The notes below the pieces were generated by a model. The model was not told the origin of the DNA. It did no database searches and worked only from the letters and a program-made list of their open reading frames with translations. Position numbers and translations under genes: made by a program. A stretch of 64,000 bases of DNA from positions 21,098,169 to 21,162,168 of the forward strand of contig CM056556.1 of assembly GCA_029721515.1 (NCBI GenBank), given 5' to 3'. This stretch comes from Synanceia verrucosa. Taxonomy: Eukaryota; Chordata; Actinopteri; Perciformes; Synanceiidae. How positions within the stretch are numbered: the first letter of the stretch is position 1; each line of letters starts with the position of its first letter. Shown piece by piece: positions 13,741-25,380 of the stretch.

Positions 13741-14521
13741 TCACCAGAGAATAAAACTAGTGCCTGTGGTGGGTAGAATTTGGGTTTGGCATGTATTCAG
13801 AATTAAGCAAACACCAATGGCCGATGCTATTTGGGACCGGAATTTTTTTTTTCCGCATTCACTCCAGAATGTGTGCTCCGAGCACTTCAACCAGACTAGT
13901 TTGTCCCTCACAGATCACTGTCCATCTATCTAGCTACTGTGATGTTGCCAGGTATGCATCCTGCGTCCCTGATGCATTAAAATCTGAAAGGACGCAGTAA
14001 ACTCACTATCCATACGTCCCCGGCGTACCTCATTTTTCTCATGAAAAACGGTGCATTGTGATCAACTTTTGTTTAACATCACAGTAACTAGCAAAAGAAA
14101 TCGTGTTGTCAGCAAAGCAGAGAAACACTGTTTCAACCCTCTGCTCATCTGCTCAGTGCAGACCTGATCCCCTGCACACAGTATGGACAGGCTAGTTTAG
14201 CTGCCACCAAAACAAATAGCCAGTCACTGCGGGTTTCATTTCAAAAATTAAAGATACAAATCTCGTAGTAAACAAAGCCAAGTTTCTTCTGATCAATGTT
14301 GTACTCCTTCCTGTTGAGGATGTTTTAATGTTTAGGGGACGTACTGTAATGAAATAACTAAAACATACTCCGGTAGGGCTGGGTACTGAAAAGCTCAAGT
14401 CCTATCGGGTATCAACAAATGAAACATTTTTCAGTGCCAAATTCAAGATATAGCGTTGATGCTATCTGCTACTGACGTAAACAGTAGCTACATGTTTTGC
14501 TGTACATCTGTCCATCTGTCC

Positions 14522-14553
<32 letters not shown>

Positions 14554-14782
14554 GATATTATCTATCTGTAAATAATTACCTAATTTTATTTAAAGTCTTG
14601 TGACTGTTACTCTGTTACAAATGAACCTGTCCTTGATGTTATAAATAATTGAAAAAAGTGAAAGCACATCTACTACTGATAATTGTTGTCCTTATGTCAT
14701 GCATATATTTTGGTGAAAAATGTTTGGCTCGTAGAATTCTGGAGGTCACTAGCCAACGGCCAGTGAGACAAAATCTTAGTTT
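13741..14782. mobile_element. about 1-kb insertion within the mariner-like element, THAP-like trace
   Basis: Separates two contiguous parts of the element above. One plus-strand frame near 13856-13905 reads FPHSLQNVCSEHFNQ, resembling the C-terminal half of a THAP zinc finger as found in P-element or Kolobok-type transposases. Short ATAAAACTA matches occur near both ends. Also holds a TATC microsatellite. Identification is tentative. Confidence 0.35.
14507..14552. repeat. (TATC)n microsatellite
   Basis: Tandem ATCT/TATC units, imperfect at the left end. Confidence 0.9.
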
Positions 14783-14905
14783 TATACCTTGCAATGCACA
14801 ATTGGTACTAAGGGGCCCAAAGAAAATATCCCCACACCATTACAGCACCAGCCTGAACCGCTGATACAAGGCAGGATGCACCCATGCTTTCACATTGTTT
14901 ATGCA
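14783..14905 (-). mobile_element. mariner/Tc1-type element, second part of the split copy
   Basis: CAATTGGTACTAAGGGGCCC, AAAATATCCCCACACCATTA and GATACAAGGCAGGATGCACC continue the family sequence that stops at 13740. Truncated after about 14905. Confidence 0.85.
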
Positions 14906-17900
14906 AAGCACAGAAACCTATGTGGTGGTTCATGACATTTTTTTCTGTGATGTGGCTATTTCAGATTACATTTTTATTCTTACTTTACCCAGAATTTAAA
15001 TTCAACCACAGTGAGCGTCTGATGAGCTGCTCTCTCACTAGTTTACTTCTCCTCTTGTACAAACAGGTAATGCCACTGCTTCTCCTCTGAGACGCAATAA
15101 ACTTTTTTCTGGTACAGAGTGACTTTTAAACTTTTAACCACTGTGGGAGATGGCGACGAACGAGGCCATACAGCGACCAATCAGTACAGTCGAAAACTTA
15201 AGTTGATGACAGCAAACTAATGATGATCAGCCAAGAGACGTTTCAATGCCTCACAGTCTCCTCCAGGTCATTAGTCTGTTGGGGTTTGTTCGAATCCACC
15301 ATTTAAGCAGTGTATCTCACTTTTTCACACCAAGGACAACTTAAAAAACTTGCCATCTTTGCCATCTTAATGAGAAGAATGGTCCTGCTTTTTTCTAAAA
15401 ACAAAAATCTGAATTTGATTAAGTCATTGTGGTATTTTAATTTCATTTTATTGCTAAATTTTCCATGTTCATGCTGAGTCCTCCATTGCTTCTCCAGGGA
15501 CTCAACACTAGCGATGCTCGCTGAATCATTTGCATCAAGTTGCTGAGGAGTTTGGCAAAGCATCATAATGCCCAGACAGGATTTTATAACTCCAAACAGT
15601 AAAAGTTAGTTATTGATTTAGTTAGTAGTTTAGATTATTTTCTTAAGGGATGTGAGGACAAAAGTATAATTACAGGCCTCACATTACAGCTGGCCAACAC
15701 AGTGCCTTGAAAGATGACATCATTGCACTGTGGGAAAGATTGAATCAAGTTTAACCTTATTGCTAGGCGACCCTGTGAATTGGAAAAAATATGTATAAAT
15801 GTATATTGTTTATATTCATAAGGATGTATTGGTCTGTTGTCTTTAGTAACTACATTATTAGTCTACTTAAATGTAGAGAGTTGGCTTTGTTATTATTTCC
15901 TTTTATTACAGATTTATGGTAGGAAATATGTGAAAAGACAAACTACAATCTTGCCACATGCTCTTGTTAATTTTGAACAAAGTTACTGGCTGCCGTCCAA
16001 TCTTTAATCTTCCTTTTTCCATAGAGCCCTTTGGACACCTCTGCAATCTAAATTATGACAAAATACTGTCACGCTTCCGCTTAACTTGAGGTGTTTGTAA
16101 AAGATGTCGGCTATAAAAATAGACAAGAAAAGGCTCACAAAGAGAGATGATGTTTAAGTTTGAGAAAACAACCGCAGAGCATCGGGTGAATGACTCAGAG
16201 ACGAGCAGGAAGCTGGATGTTTAGCAGCTGGTAGGGTTTGAGGTCAATTCCAACCCCACAAATCTCCGCTGCTGTGTCATCTGACGCTGATTATTAGGCA
16301 ACAGACTCGAACCTGGCACTTACTCACATGTTATTTCAATCCCTGACTGACAAACACAGACACACAGTGAGAAAAGCACTAGCTGTGGATCTGTTCCCAT
16401 GGTAACACAGACCAATAGATCTCAGCTACTGACTGTAGACCTAGTAAAAAAAAAAAAAACACCTACACACACACACACACATTCTGTATATGCCGGCAGA
16501 CACTAATGCTCACACACACATACATAAATCACACACTCCAAAAAAAAATCCTCTTTTGTTATAAATGGAGATACAAAAATGAAATACAAAGGTTTTCTCT
16601 CAAAAAGACCTGAGATGGCTTGAATACGCAGTTGACCAGGTAAGAGAATGGCATGGCATGGAAGAGCTCGCTCTTAAGTGGCACAGCACCATGCTGTAAA
16701 AGAGGATATGTTATGTATCTGTGTGTGAGTGATCGTTTGATTTAACTGGGGAGGCTGGGTACAAACTGCCTTTTTCCAAATAAGTTGGCAATATCTGCAC
16801 TGTATCCCATACATCTGTCCTTTCATTCTCAAGTCTGCACTTAACAAGGGGATAGCATTAAATACATTTGTGATCTTCATAGTGGTGCAGTCTTTCCTTG
16901 TCATCCTGAAATTACACAGTGTAAGTGGTGCCATGTTTTACAAGACAGATTTCATTTTGCCAATTCGAGAGTTAGTAAGTAAGGTTGCCAAGGTGGTATT
17001 GATGTGGTTAGCCAGTCATTCACTGAAATAATTTCAAATATAGAATAGCAGTAGGGCCAACAGAGCAGCCAGTAAACCAACAATTTTGTCTGACCTGTGA
17101 GTGTTAAAGAGGACAGAGTTTGCAGATTTTCAGGTTCATACTTGTACTTTGAGTTTCTACTGGAATATACAGTATTTACACATTACCTTCCTCCCGGCTA
17201 CGCTGAAGTATCATATTTCACATTCTGTCTGACACATCTTGTTTGTAGTCCCAACTCTTCTTCTGTAACGTGGTGATGTCACCAAGTAACGACCATCAAG
17301 CAAAGCTAGTTAGAGTGGAGTTAGAGTGGAGCCTGAAGACTGTGGTTCAACTAACCAACCCCAACAGAGTGGACCAGCTGACCAATCAGAGCAGTTTTTC
17401 CGGAGGGGGTGGGACAAGAGCTCAAAAAAAGGCATTTCAGACTGAAGGTGAAAAGAGGTGCTGCAGCAGTTGGAACTAGAATACGAGCATGAAATGACCT
17501 TATCACTTCATTAGTGGAGGGTTATTTTCAGGTCAGATACAATATAATCATTAGCAATGACGATATGACATGTGAAACTAATATATGTAAATGTAAATGG
17601 ACTTATATAGCACCTTCTAGTCATCCAATCACTCAAAGCACTTTACGTATCATATTTACCCATTGTCACATATTCACACACCAATGGACAGCATCGGGAG
17701 CAATTTTGGGGTATCTTACTCAAGGCACAGCAATTAATCTACCGACCTTCCAATTGGTGGCTGATCTACTCTACCACTGAGCCACAGCCGCCCCAAGTTA
17801 TGGTAAAACAGATGAAGAAAGCTTGTGACAGCTATGCTGCATACATGTTTTTGTGTTGTTTTGGTTTTACTGGATCATTGAGATGAAGAAAAATGAGCAC

Positions 17901-19151
17901 ATTGTACATTGTAAAAACGTCTGCATGTCTCATTCTGAAACTCTTCCTAGGTTGTCTGTGAAATGTTCTGAGTAAAACTCACTCATTATTCCTGGAAGGA
18001 GACAAGACATTTGACATTTAGTTTTTTTAAATGTCATCTTCATTGCTGCCGGCACCAACATTTAAATTCCATTCACATTGAGTGTTCGTTGGCATTGCAC
18101 TGGAGTCTTGGAATCTGGAGGGGGCCTAAAATCTCCAGACCTCTGCAAATAAAACTAAACTTTAAACTACTTACATGGCTATCACATCTAGACTTGACGT
18201 GAGCACTTGGATTCATAATGAATCTGAATTTATAGCTCCATTTTATGGATGTCTGATTCTTGTGAAGGACAAAAATATAATAAATGCAAACTTCATGGCC
18301 TCCAAAGTTTAACCAGCTTAAATGAAATTGGTTGTGGTTGAGGTTTATGCAGTCACAAAGCTTGATTTATAAAAACATCACATCAATTTAATAAAAACCG
18401 GCATGGAGTAAAATACATTAATCACATAGCAAAATCATGCCAAGAGGGATCAAAAAGGCAAATTAAATTATAACAATACCTGTCTGTTTACTGACATTAC
18501 AGAATGTCATAAGAGCTAGGCCTACAGTTGAGGCGACATGACTTAAATATGCAATGCTGCTATTTTTATGTTTTCCTTGGATGTCTCTGTGAAGACACGA
18601 GATCATAAATTATGTATCTGTGCCGACTATGAAACGTCCCTCTATGGATCTTGTTCGAGGTTGACGACCTCGGGGCTCGATCTTCCGTGAATGAATGAAA
18701 AGTGTCCTCCTTAAAGGCAGAGAAACAACCGCGCTCAGCGCGCTGATCTGCGGACTGCCGTGCGCTCCGGCTGCGCGTTGGAGAGCTTTGGGGACGTGAC
18801 ATCGGGTAGGGCCTGCGTGCCACCACACTGGTTATATATACACAACACAGACATATGTATAGTGCAGTCAGAACATCGGTCCCCTCATAGATCACCACAA
18901 CAGTCCCAGATGTATCCAAATAGTTATATCTGGTGGCCAACAGTTAAGTGGTTATCACTTCCATCAGTCTGATGAAATCTCCCACACACTTATTTGCATT
19001 AACAGTATCATAAAGCAAGCCAATTTGAGACTGACATATGAGTCAGAATATTCAGCGTCCCTCGCGTCATGTTTGTGGTTTCTTTAGGATTACAGGGAGC
19101 AAAATGAGCACTCTAACAGGTTGGATAATAATCACCGCATCCGTGACTTAC
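14906..19151. other. non-coding stretch, probably intron of the candidate gene at 19.4 kb
   Basis: Holds CA runs (16465-16480), a 17530-17790 dispersed repeat, and at about 18640-18810 a short GC-rich block with a 124-codon minus frame that I do not recognise. No exon with credible splice sites and homology was found. Confidence 0.45.
17580..17790. repeat. dispersed teleost repeat fragment
   Basis: Contains ATATAGCACCTTCTAGTCAT, CACTCAAAGCACTTTACG, CATCGGGAGCAATTTTGGGG and CCACTGAGCCACAGCCGCCC. This string of blocks recurs widely in fish genomes; I do not assign its superfamily. Confidence 0.7.
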
Positions 19152-19395
19152 CGTCAGCGGCCAAGGAGCTCTGAAGCATTAGCATCATCAGCACCGCGGT
19201 AACAAACCGTCGGGCCAGCATCCCATCCAGTCCCTGCGTCCTCCTCGCGTACGTCTGCGAACAGACAGCCGCCATCCACGCATCCAGGATCCATGCCGTC
19301 GGAGTGGATGAGCTGGGGTCTCCTTTGTTGTTCAACCTCCCGACCCCGGGACTACTGCTGCCGCTGCTGGAGAGGAGCGCATGTTTTGGAGCCAT
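19152..19395 (-). CDS. candidate first coding exon of a secreted or membrane protein (possibly KIAA1549L), partial
   Basis: ATG at 19393-19395 opens a frame (MAPKHALLSSSGSSSPGVGR) that reaches a perfect donor GACG|GTAAGT after 19152, in phase 1. A second in-frame ATG at 19219-19221 begins MLARRFVTAVLMMLMLQSSL, followed by AADG. This is a textbook signal peptide: two arginines, a hydrophobic core, then small residues. Starting there would give a cleavable signal; starting upstream would bury the segment at residues 62-78. The region 19130-19670 is GC- and CpG-rich. The gene 3' of HIPK3 in the same orientation in other vertebrates is KIAA1549L, a large membrane protein; that identity is inferred from position only. 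No second exon is recognised to the left edge. Confidence 0.5.
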
Positions 19396-19680
19396 TGGTT
19401 AACCAATTAATCCTGAATGGGAAACATCTAACGGCGCTGCTGCTGCGGTGGTGGTGAAAGGCATCCGATCAACCTGCCCCCGGTGCGGACAAGCAGAGCT
19501 CCGCTTTCCATGAGCCTGCTGGAGGCTGTGGGGCTCGATGAGGAAACAACGAGATGTTATTTTTTTTCCCTCTCACTGTGTATGTTTGTCTTCTGTGTGT
19601 GAGTGAAGTCCTGATGTCCCTGCTGCGACCGCAGAGCGCTCTCAATCTCTCTGGCAGCCGCCTCAATACACATATACGAT
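19396..19680 (-). promoter_or_regulatory. GC-rich leader and promoter region of the candidate exon
   Basis: CpG-containing sequence upstream of the ATG at 19395, ending abruptly near 19680 where AT-rich sequence begins. Open frames here read as shadows. No TATA box is evident. Call rests on composition and on the adjacent exon. Confidence 0.35.
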
Positions 19681-20540
19681 ACCGGAAAAAGCTTATGCGG
19701 CCTTCATAATAAAAGCCTTATCTGTTTAGTACCGAGTAGACAGCCTATGCTACAGGTGTTTTCTTTCATTCATTAGAAACATGTGTCAAACACAAATACC
19801 CATACAAAGGGAAGCTGACAGAGGCGATATATTACAAAACAGACTAATACTAATTCAATGGCACTGTTTTAACAGGCCAAATAGCTCACGGGAGCTAAGT
19901 TTCTAAAGCCTAGCTAGGCCTAAAATTAGTCGAGGTTGTTTCACAGATAGAGCACCCCTCGTTGTATCTGTTCATTCAATTCGAATACGTTTTTTTCTGT
20001 TCCACAGAGGACATTAATCATTTTGTGGCAAGATTTATCAAAAATAATAATAATACGGGGTAAACCTCCTAACTTCCGGTCTTGTTTTGGCTAACTTGAC
20101 GCAGCTGATAGCATGTAGCGACAGTCTGCGCTGCGTATTGGTGTAACTATTGCATAAAATTAAACTAACAGACCGGTCGTAACGGCCTGTCAAACTACAG
20201 GGACGAAAACAACTCACTTGTGTCTTTCTTTCATCTTAAATGAGCCGTAGCATGAAGCGATATTCATCATTAAAGGACCAAAAACTCAATGCAGTGTCGC
20301 CAGCTCGGGGCTGCTGTGAGACGAGTTCAGGCAGATCTGAGTTCAGCGGGAGGTAGGCGGCCCCTGGTGGGAGCCGAGGGCAGAGTGATCCCAGCCACAC
20401 AGGAGAAATACTGTATCTCATTGTCAAGACCTGGTCCCATTGAGTCTAATTTACTGTAAAAAGAAATAACGTCATCGTTTTGTAACAGCCCATAGGGCCC
20501 TGAATGTGTAACCACTGTCTTATCTCATCAAAATGCAATA
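19681..20540. other. intergenic, nothing recognised
   Basis: No exon or repeat end identified. Short open frames only. Confidence 0.4.
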
Positions 20541-20599
20541 GCCTAAAACTGCACTGTGGTAGGTTTGCGTGAAGTTATCTGAATGGCTTGTTTGGATAA

Positions 20600-21110
20600 A
20601 TCTTGAATTACAAAAGCTCAAAAGGACTGATCTCTCTCCCCTCAACTCCTGGCAAACTTCTACAGAGCCATAATAGAGAGCATCCTCTGTCTTAGTGCAA
20701 CAGTGTGGTGCACTGCACAAGACAGGAAGGACTTGGCCCGGGTGGTGAAAACAGCAGCACAGGGGATTGTGGGGAGTCCTCTCCCACAACTGGACTCTAT
20801 ATACGACAACCGGGTCCAAAGGAGGACCGGTCCTATAGCTGCAGATCCCACCCACTCAAGACACAGTTTGTACCTCTCCCCTCTGGAAAGACGTACAGGA
20901 GCATCAAAACCCACACCAACAGACTGAGACACAGCTTCTTCCCCAGAGCTGTGAAATCCATTACCCCATCTCCTCACACACCCCACCCACCCAAAGACTG
21001 AACATTAAACCCCTGCAGACAGACACATGCACCACTGCACTTTATTTAACATTAATAAGCTGCATTTTGATCCATATACTCACACCAGCCACCTTAAAAA
21101 GTTGATTTGC
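20600..21110 (+). pseudogene. LINE 3' end (reverse-transcriptase ORF C terminus), frameshifted
   Basis: Plus-strand frames read FYRAIIESILCLSATVWCTA, DRKDLARVVKTAAQGIVG then, after a frameshift, LPSGKTYRSIKTHTNRLRHS and FFPRAVKSI. This is the conserved C-terminal end of ORF2 in fish L2/Rex1/CR1-like LINEs, followed by a 3' UTR with TGCACTTTATTTAACATT. Its polyadenylation end lies after later insertions, at 22752-22830. Confidence 0.8.
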
Positions 21111-21124
21111 ACTGCTTCTTTATC

Positions 21125-21140
21125 ATATATATATATATAC

Positions 21141-21192
<52 letters not shown>
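21125..21192. repeat. (TA)n microsatellite
   Basis: Nearly uninterrupted TA dinucleotides, one internal ACG. Confidence 0.95.
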
Positions 21193-21195
<3 letters not shown>

Positions 21196-21212
21196 CCTTG
21201 AAATGAGCATTA

Positions 21213-22004
21213 TGAGCATTAAAAACACAACAAAGTCAATGTAAAATAAAATTGGATACAACTACTTTGTATACAAAAAAAGGTTTTGTTTACTACCACT
21301 CGTGGCTATTGAAACTATGGAGCCACATTTTTCAGCTCAAACAATAAATTAACATGGCAGACGGTACCAATCCCTGTTTTTGCATGTGTGATTCGTTAGG
21401 ACATTGTTTGAAAGCTTTCAATGAGTTCTTTTGGTGATTTGAGCTCAACTGGTCAAGGCTTTAAAAACCCGGAGGAAAAATGCAAGCTGTCACAGACGGT
21501 CACCATGCCACGCTTAGCAGCAAACATGAGGGAGCAGGCCATTGGTATGCTGAGATCCGGAATGACCGAAGCGAGGGTAGCCAGGCATTTTGACGTCCAC
21601 AGATGCACTATCTCACGCCTGCAGGCACGTTATGCACAGACATAATGTGCAGGTTATGGACTGGCCGCCTTATTCCCCGGATATGAATCCGATTGAACAC
21701 CTTTGGGACGATCTGGATCGCCATGTACGGCATCGTATTCCACTGCCGGTGACGGTTGCTTATCTCCGTACTGCACTCTTGGAAGAGTGGGAAGCGATTC
21801 CAGTGGCCGAAATCAACGCGCTCATCATGTCTATGCCACGACGATCACACAAGATACTGACATTTGTAATCCATGTCGATTAATTTTTCTATTGTTGCTT
21901 TTGTTCATTCATGTTCAGTATCATACCAAGTGAAGTCACCCAATAAATTATGAAAATTCAAACTAATATAGAAAAAAATACAGTGTTGCGTTTTTAATGC
22001 CTCT
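21213..22004 (+). mobile_element. Tc1/mariner element with large internal deletion
   Basis: Inverted ends TGAGCATTAAAAACACAAC (21213) and GTTGCGTTTTTAATGCCTCT (22004) with flanking TA. The plus-strand coding reads MPRLAANMREQAIGMLRSGM and HFDVHRCTISRLQARY (helix-turn-helix), then jumps to MDWPPYSPDMNPIEHLWDDL and the C terminus. The middle, with the first two catalytic aspartates, is gone. Confidence 0.9.
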
Positions 22005-22032
22005 TAGTATATATATATATATAGATATATAT

Positions 22033-22056
22033 ACCTAAGATATATATATCTTAGGT
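22033..22056. repeat. 24-bp perfect palindrome in TA-rich sequence
   Basis: ACCTAAGATATA followed by its exact complement TATATCTTAGGT. Lies in the gap between a Tc1 relic and a MITE. Confidence 0.9.
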
Positions 22057-22072
22057 GTCTTACTGTGTGCCC

Positions 22073-22751
22073 TAAATGACACTATGTCATTTTTTAAGTA
22101 TTTTATTAGCTCAAATCAGCATCATCATTCATAAATAGATCCTCATTGGTGTAAAATAACATATGCCAACAATCTGACTTATCCTCCTGGGTGAAGAATA
22201 AGTTATCTGTCTTTACATAGAGCGGGTCGCTCATACGGAAGCTTCCATGTCTTTCCGGTCTATCAAAAACTATGAACTGCCAAGAAGGACAAAAAGCACG
22301 ACCTGCGTACCCATAGGACAAAATGCATTTCCGCGTTTTGTGATTCACTTTTCACAGAGAAGCAAGGTGGAGACGCCAGTTTTATTTATCCGGCACAAAA
22401 CTGAAACCTGCACCGCACTTTTGGTCATAATACAATACAATACTTATGCCGCGCCGAATCCTCATTGCCAAAGAAGCATAAAAGGGCCATAAAATGACCG
22501 GAGCTCCGGGCCGGGGTGAGTGGCCGCCCGGGAGCGCCCATGCCTGTCCACGGCCGGCCAGGGCCTGCCGGGAAGTCCTCCGGATCGGAGGAGGGCTGTG
22601 GAGCTCCGGGCTGGGGGCTGGGGATCCGTGGTGATAGTGAACACCTGGGAGTTGACCCATTCCGCTTACTGTAGTTCCAACCATGTTGCAATGCATGCAA
22701 AGTCAAATTTAACCACTAGATGGGAGAAAAAATTACATAGTGTCCGTTTAA
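22073..22751. mobile_element. TTAA-type MITE with about 25-bp inverted repeats
   Basis: Left end CTAAATGACACTATGTCATT and right end complement TTAAACGGACACTATGTAAT agree over about 25 bp. The interior has an unusually GC-rich block (22495-22630). Inserted between the LINE body and its 3' end. Confidence 0.75.
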
Positions 22752-22830
22752 GCCGAGAGCTGCTGTACAAAATTTCATTGTGCCTTGTATAATGACAATA
22801 AAGATTCTTGATTTTTGATTCTAATTTCAC
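22752..22830 (+). mobile_element. LINE 3' terminus, continuation of the element at 20600
   Basis: CTGTACAAAATTTCATTGTG, then TGACAATAAAGATTCTTGAT: the usual 3' end of fish L2/Rex1-like LINEs with an AATAAA signal. Confidence 0.7.
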
Positions 22831-24013
22831 CAACTTTTACTGTTGTTTATTAAATGTCAGCATTTATTAAACTTGAATAAAAGAAAAGAAACACTCATCA
22901 CATCAACTTTTTATAAGGTTTAGGTCATTATGCCAGAAGAAAAATAGTGGTTGAAATTATCAAAATCTAGATCTGCTACTTCTGGACGTCTCAGCAAGAA
23001 GTAGCCTTAGGTAAGTTAGTCCACTGACAATGAATTGCCATTTCATGGCATTTGGATAAACAGCCTGTAAAATACATTGCTTGTTTTGATAGATTTTAAA
23101 ACCTCCACTTCCCCTTTACTTCACTTTGTTGTTAGTATATTTTAAATTTAAAAAAGATTTATTTCCACATCCCTCCAACTCACTTGTTTTGAGCAGCGTA
23201 TGCAGTAATAACTCAGATCTTTAGAACTCTCACCAGGACAATAGGGACTGGCCTCGGCAGGAATATAAGAATAAAGAAACCAACCTGAAACAATAAAAAT
23301 GTCCTCAGAGGAAATTAATAAGCCCTTTACGAGGAGGTTACCATCTTTGCCATGTTAATTAAAATGTACTGTATTTTAAACAATCATCATTTAGTCCACA
23401 TCTTTGCGTACTTAAATCACATTGAAAGGTCATTTTTGTTGCACCGACACACTAAACGATCAAATATTATTATCATTAGACAAATGGCTACAGAGAAATA
23501 AACCTCATCATCTTTGCAAGGAGATTATGTATTCTGTCATCTCTGTGTCTGTCCAAGACTAAGCTTGTACACTGCTTGATCCATCAGCCTGATATTTTTT
23601 GTGCTTATTTATGACTTTATGCTCAAGGACATTTTGCAGTGTGATTCACACTTTTTGAGGACACATCTTATCAACTGGGTTCTGCTGCCACTGATTGCCA
23701 GCTCTGCACAACTCTTAACCAGCCCGTAGGGGCTTTGGACTATTGTTTTCGCTACAGATCACAAATTATTCCTCTCTTGATTTGCACGCCTAGCTGAGAC
23801 AATTGCATGTATGTATGCATGCATGCATGCATGTTTAACTAGTAAATCACAAACTGAAGTTGACTGCACTGAGTTGTTGACACAGTGTTGATTATGGGAC
23901 AACAGCTTCGTAGCTGTTAGCAGTGTGAGTGCACAGAGCAGTTTCTGTTCAGAAGTGTATTGCAGTTTGGCTGCATAGAGCTGCTGCAGACAGCTACTAT
24001 TACTGTGTGACAG
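22831..24013. other. intergenic, mostly unrecognised
   Basis: Contains a fragment of a dispersed fish repeat at about 23520-23640 (GATCCATCAGCCTGATATTT) and an ATGC tetranucleotide run at 23811-23832. No exon. Confidence 0.45.
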
Positions 24014-24109
24014 CAGTGGCGTGCATAGATTTTTTGAAGGGCAGGGGCGAAAAAGAAAAAAGGGGCACCTACAGCACATTTTCACCACTGAAGAGGTCAG
24101 CTTGGCTAA

Positions 24110-25178
24110 GGCTGGAATATACTTCCCCGACTGCGTAATATGTTATCCAACTCGCTACAGAGACCCCTCTGTATGCATCAGTATGCATCCTGCCGTGAAA
24201 TGCACCCCCTCGCAATTTGCCTTAATATCACAGACAAACGCAGGGATTTAATTATTTGTGAGGGAGATAGAAGAGAAGAACATCAGTTGCTTACAGTCTG
24301 TAAACTACTCTAAAAAGTGCAAATAACAGATTCTTCTCAACACAATATTGGATAATAGCTAACCCAAACCAACACCTTTCGGTATGTTCTGTGGAAATAT
24401 AACCCAGCTATAATTATTAAATGAATTAAATGGATTTGTTGAAGTTGAATGTATTTGACTTGTGTTTCACAAGGCTAATCGATACTTTAGTTCCTGTCCT
24501 GTCCACGCTGCTGCGGAGGCGACCTCTCTGGCTGTTTCGATGTAGAAATTTCAAGGCAGGGGTGCAACTTGAGGTCTGGACTGAAGGACAGTTAAAAAAA
24601 TTTCCTGCTCCCAGAGAGGACGCAGAGGGCTCTTCGTGTCTACGCACAGCAATTTATGGAGTACTTTTCCACAGGCGCTGTACGGTACGGCAAGGCACGG
24701 CTCTACACGGTTGTAGTGCTTTTCCACTAGTACCTGGTATCTGGAACTAGGTACTTTTTTTGTACCTCCTCAGCCCTGGTTCCAAGCGAGCCGAAGTGAT
24801 ATTCAACGTGACGTTGTCCGACTACCTTCCACTGATTGGCCTACCAGTGTTGTGAGTGACTAGACTGTAAAAGCCAAACGCAACTCGACCTCGCCATTTT
24901 TAAAACCGGCAACTGTTTCGCTATTGTTACATGAGAAAATGGTATCGCTTTTGATTGCTTACATGATCACTTCGCTGTCCTCCATTGTTTGTGATAGTAG
25001 TGTTGTTGTTATTCTTCTTCTTCCTGGTTTTCTGTGTCGCATATAAATGCAGTTTTGCGCTGCTCTATGACGACACCGCCCACGCCGAGGAGGTACTGAG
25101 GTGCTCAGTTGTAATGGAAAAGCAAAAAAACTGAGCCGTGCCATTACCGTGTAGTGGAAAAACGCCTTAAATTGGCCT
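24110..25178. mobile_element. middle MITE, same family as the one inside the Tc1 at 45.5 kb
   Basis: GGCTGGAATATACTTCCCCG and AATTATTTGTGAGGGAGATA match 45521-46209 closely. The right end ATTGGCCT is at 25178. Flanked by CTAA/TTAG. Interrupted by an unrelated element from about 24662 to 25166. Confidence 0.8.
24662..25166. mobile_element. innermost MITE of the 24-25 kb nest
   Basis: Inverted ends contain TTTTCCAC and CACGG-rich sequence (left CTTTTCCACAGGCGCTGTAC, right GTGTAGTGGAAAAACGCC). Its middle (GTACCTCCTCAGCCCTGGTT) is a widespread fish repeat. Its insertion site is set by comparing with the uninterrupted relative at 45.5-46.2 kb. Confidence 0.7.
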
Positions 25179-25199
25179 TTAGTGTGTTTTGACAACACG

Positions 25200-25380
25200 T
25201 TTTGGCCTCCCAATAGGTCATTTATGCATGTTTTTGACACCCACGAGGGCATTTTATCATGTTTTAACCAGCCAGGAGGGTAGTTTAATGTATTTTGCAA
25301 CCAGTAGGGCACTTAAGCATGCATTTTTGCCTCCCAAGAGAGCATTTTAGTGCATGTTTTTCAACAATCTGGCCTCCCCA
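25200..25380. repeat. degenerate minisatellite, period about 31 bp
   Basis: Five or six units of the form TTTTnnCCTCCCAAnAGGGCATTTTAnCATG, diverged from each other. Sits between the middle MITE and the end of the outer element. Confidence 0.7.

Noticed and set aside
15280..15305. GTTCGAATCC, like a tRNA B box
   Set aside because: No A box, acceptor stem or cloverleaf could be drawn around it.
20520..20986. Two minus-strand frames of about 110 codons
   Set aside because: They are antisense to the LINE reverse-transcriptase C-terminal coding on the plus strand.
22382..22792. Several overlapping frames of 90-104 codons on both strands
   Set aside because: They come from the GC-rich centre of a TTAA-type MITE; no homology and no splice context.
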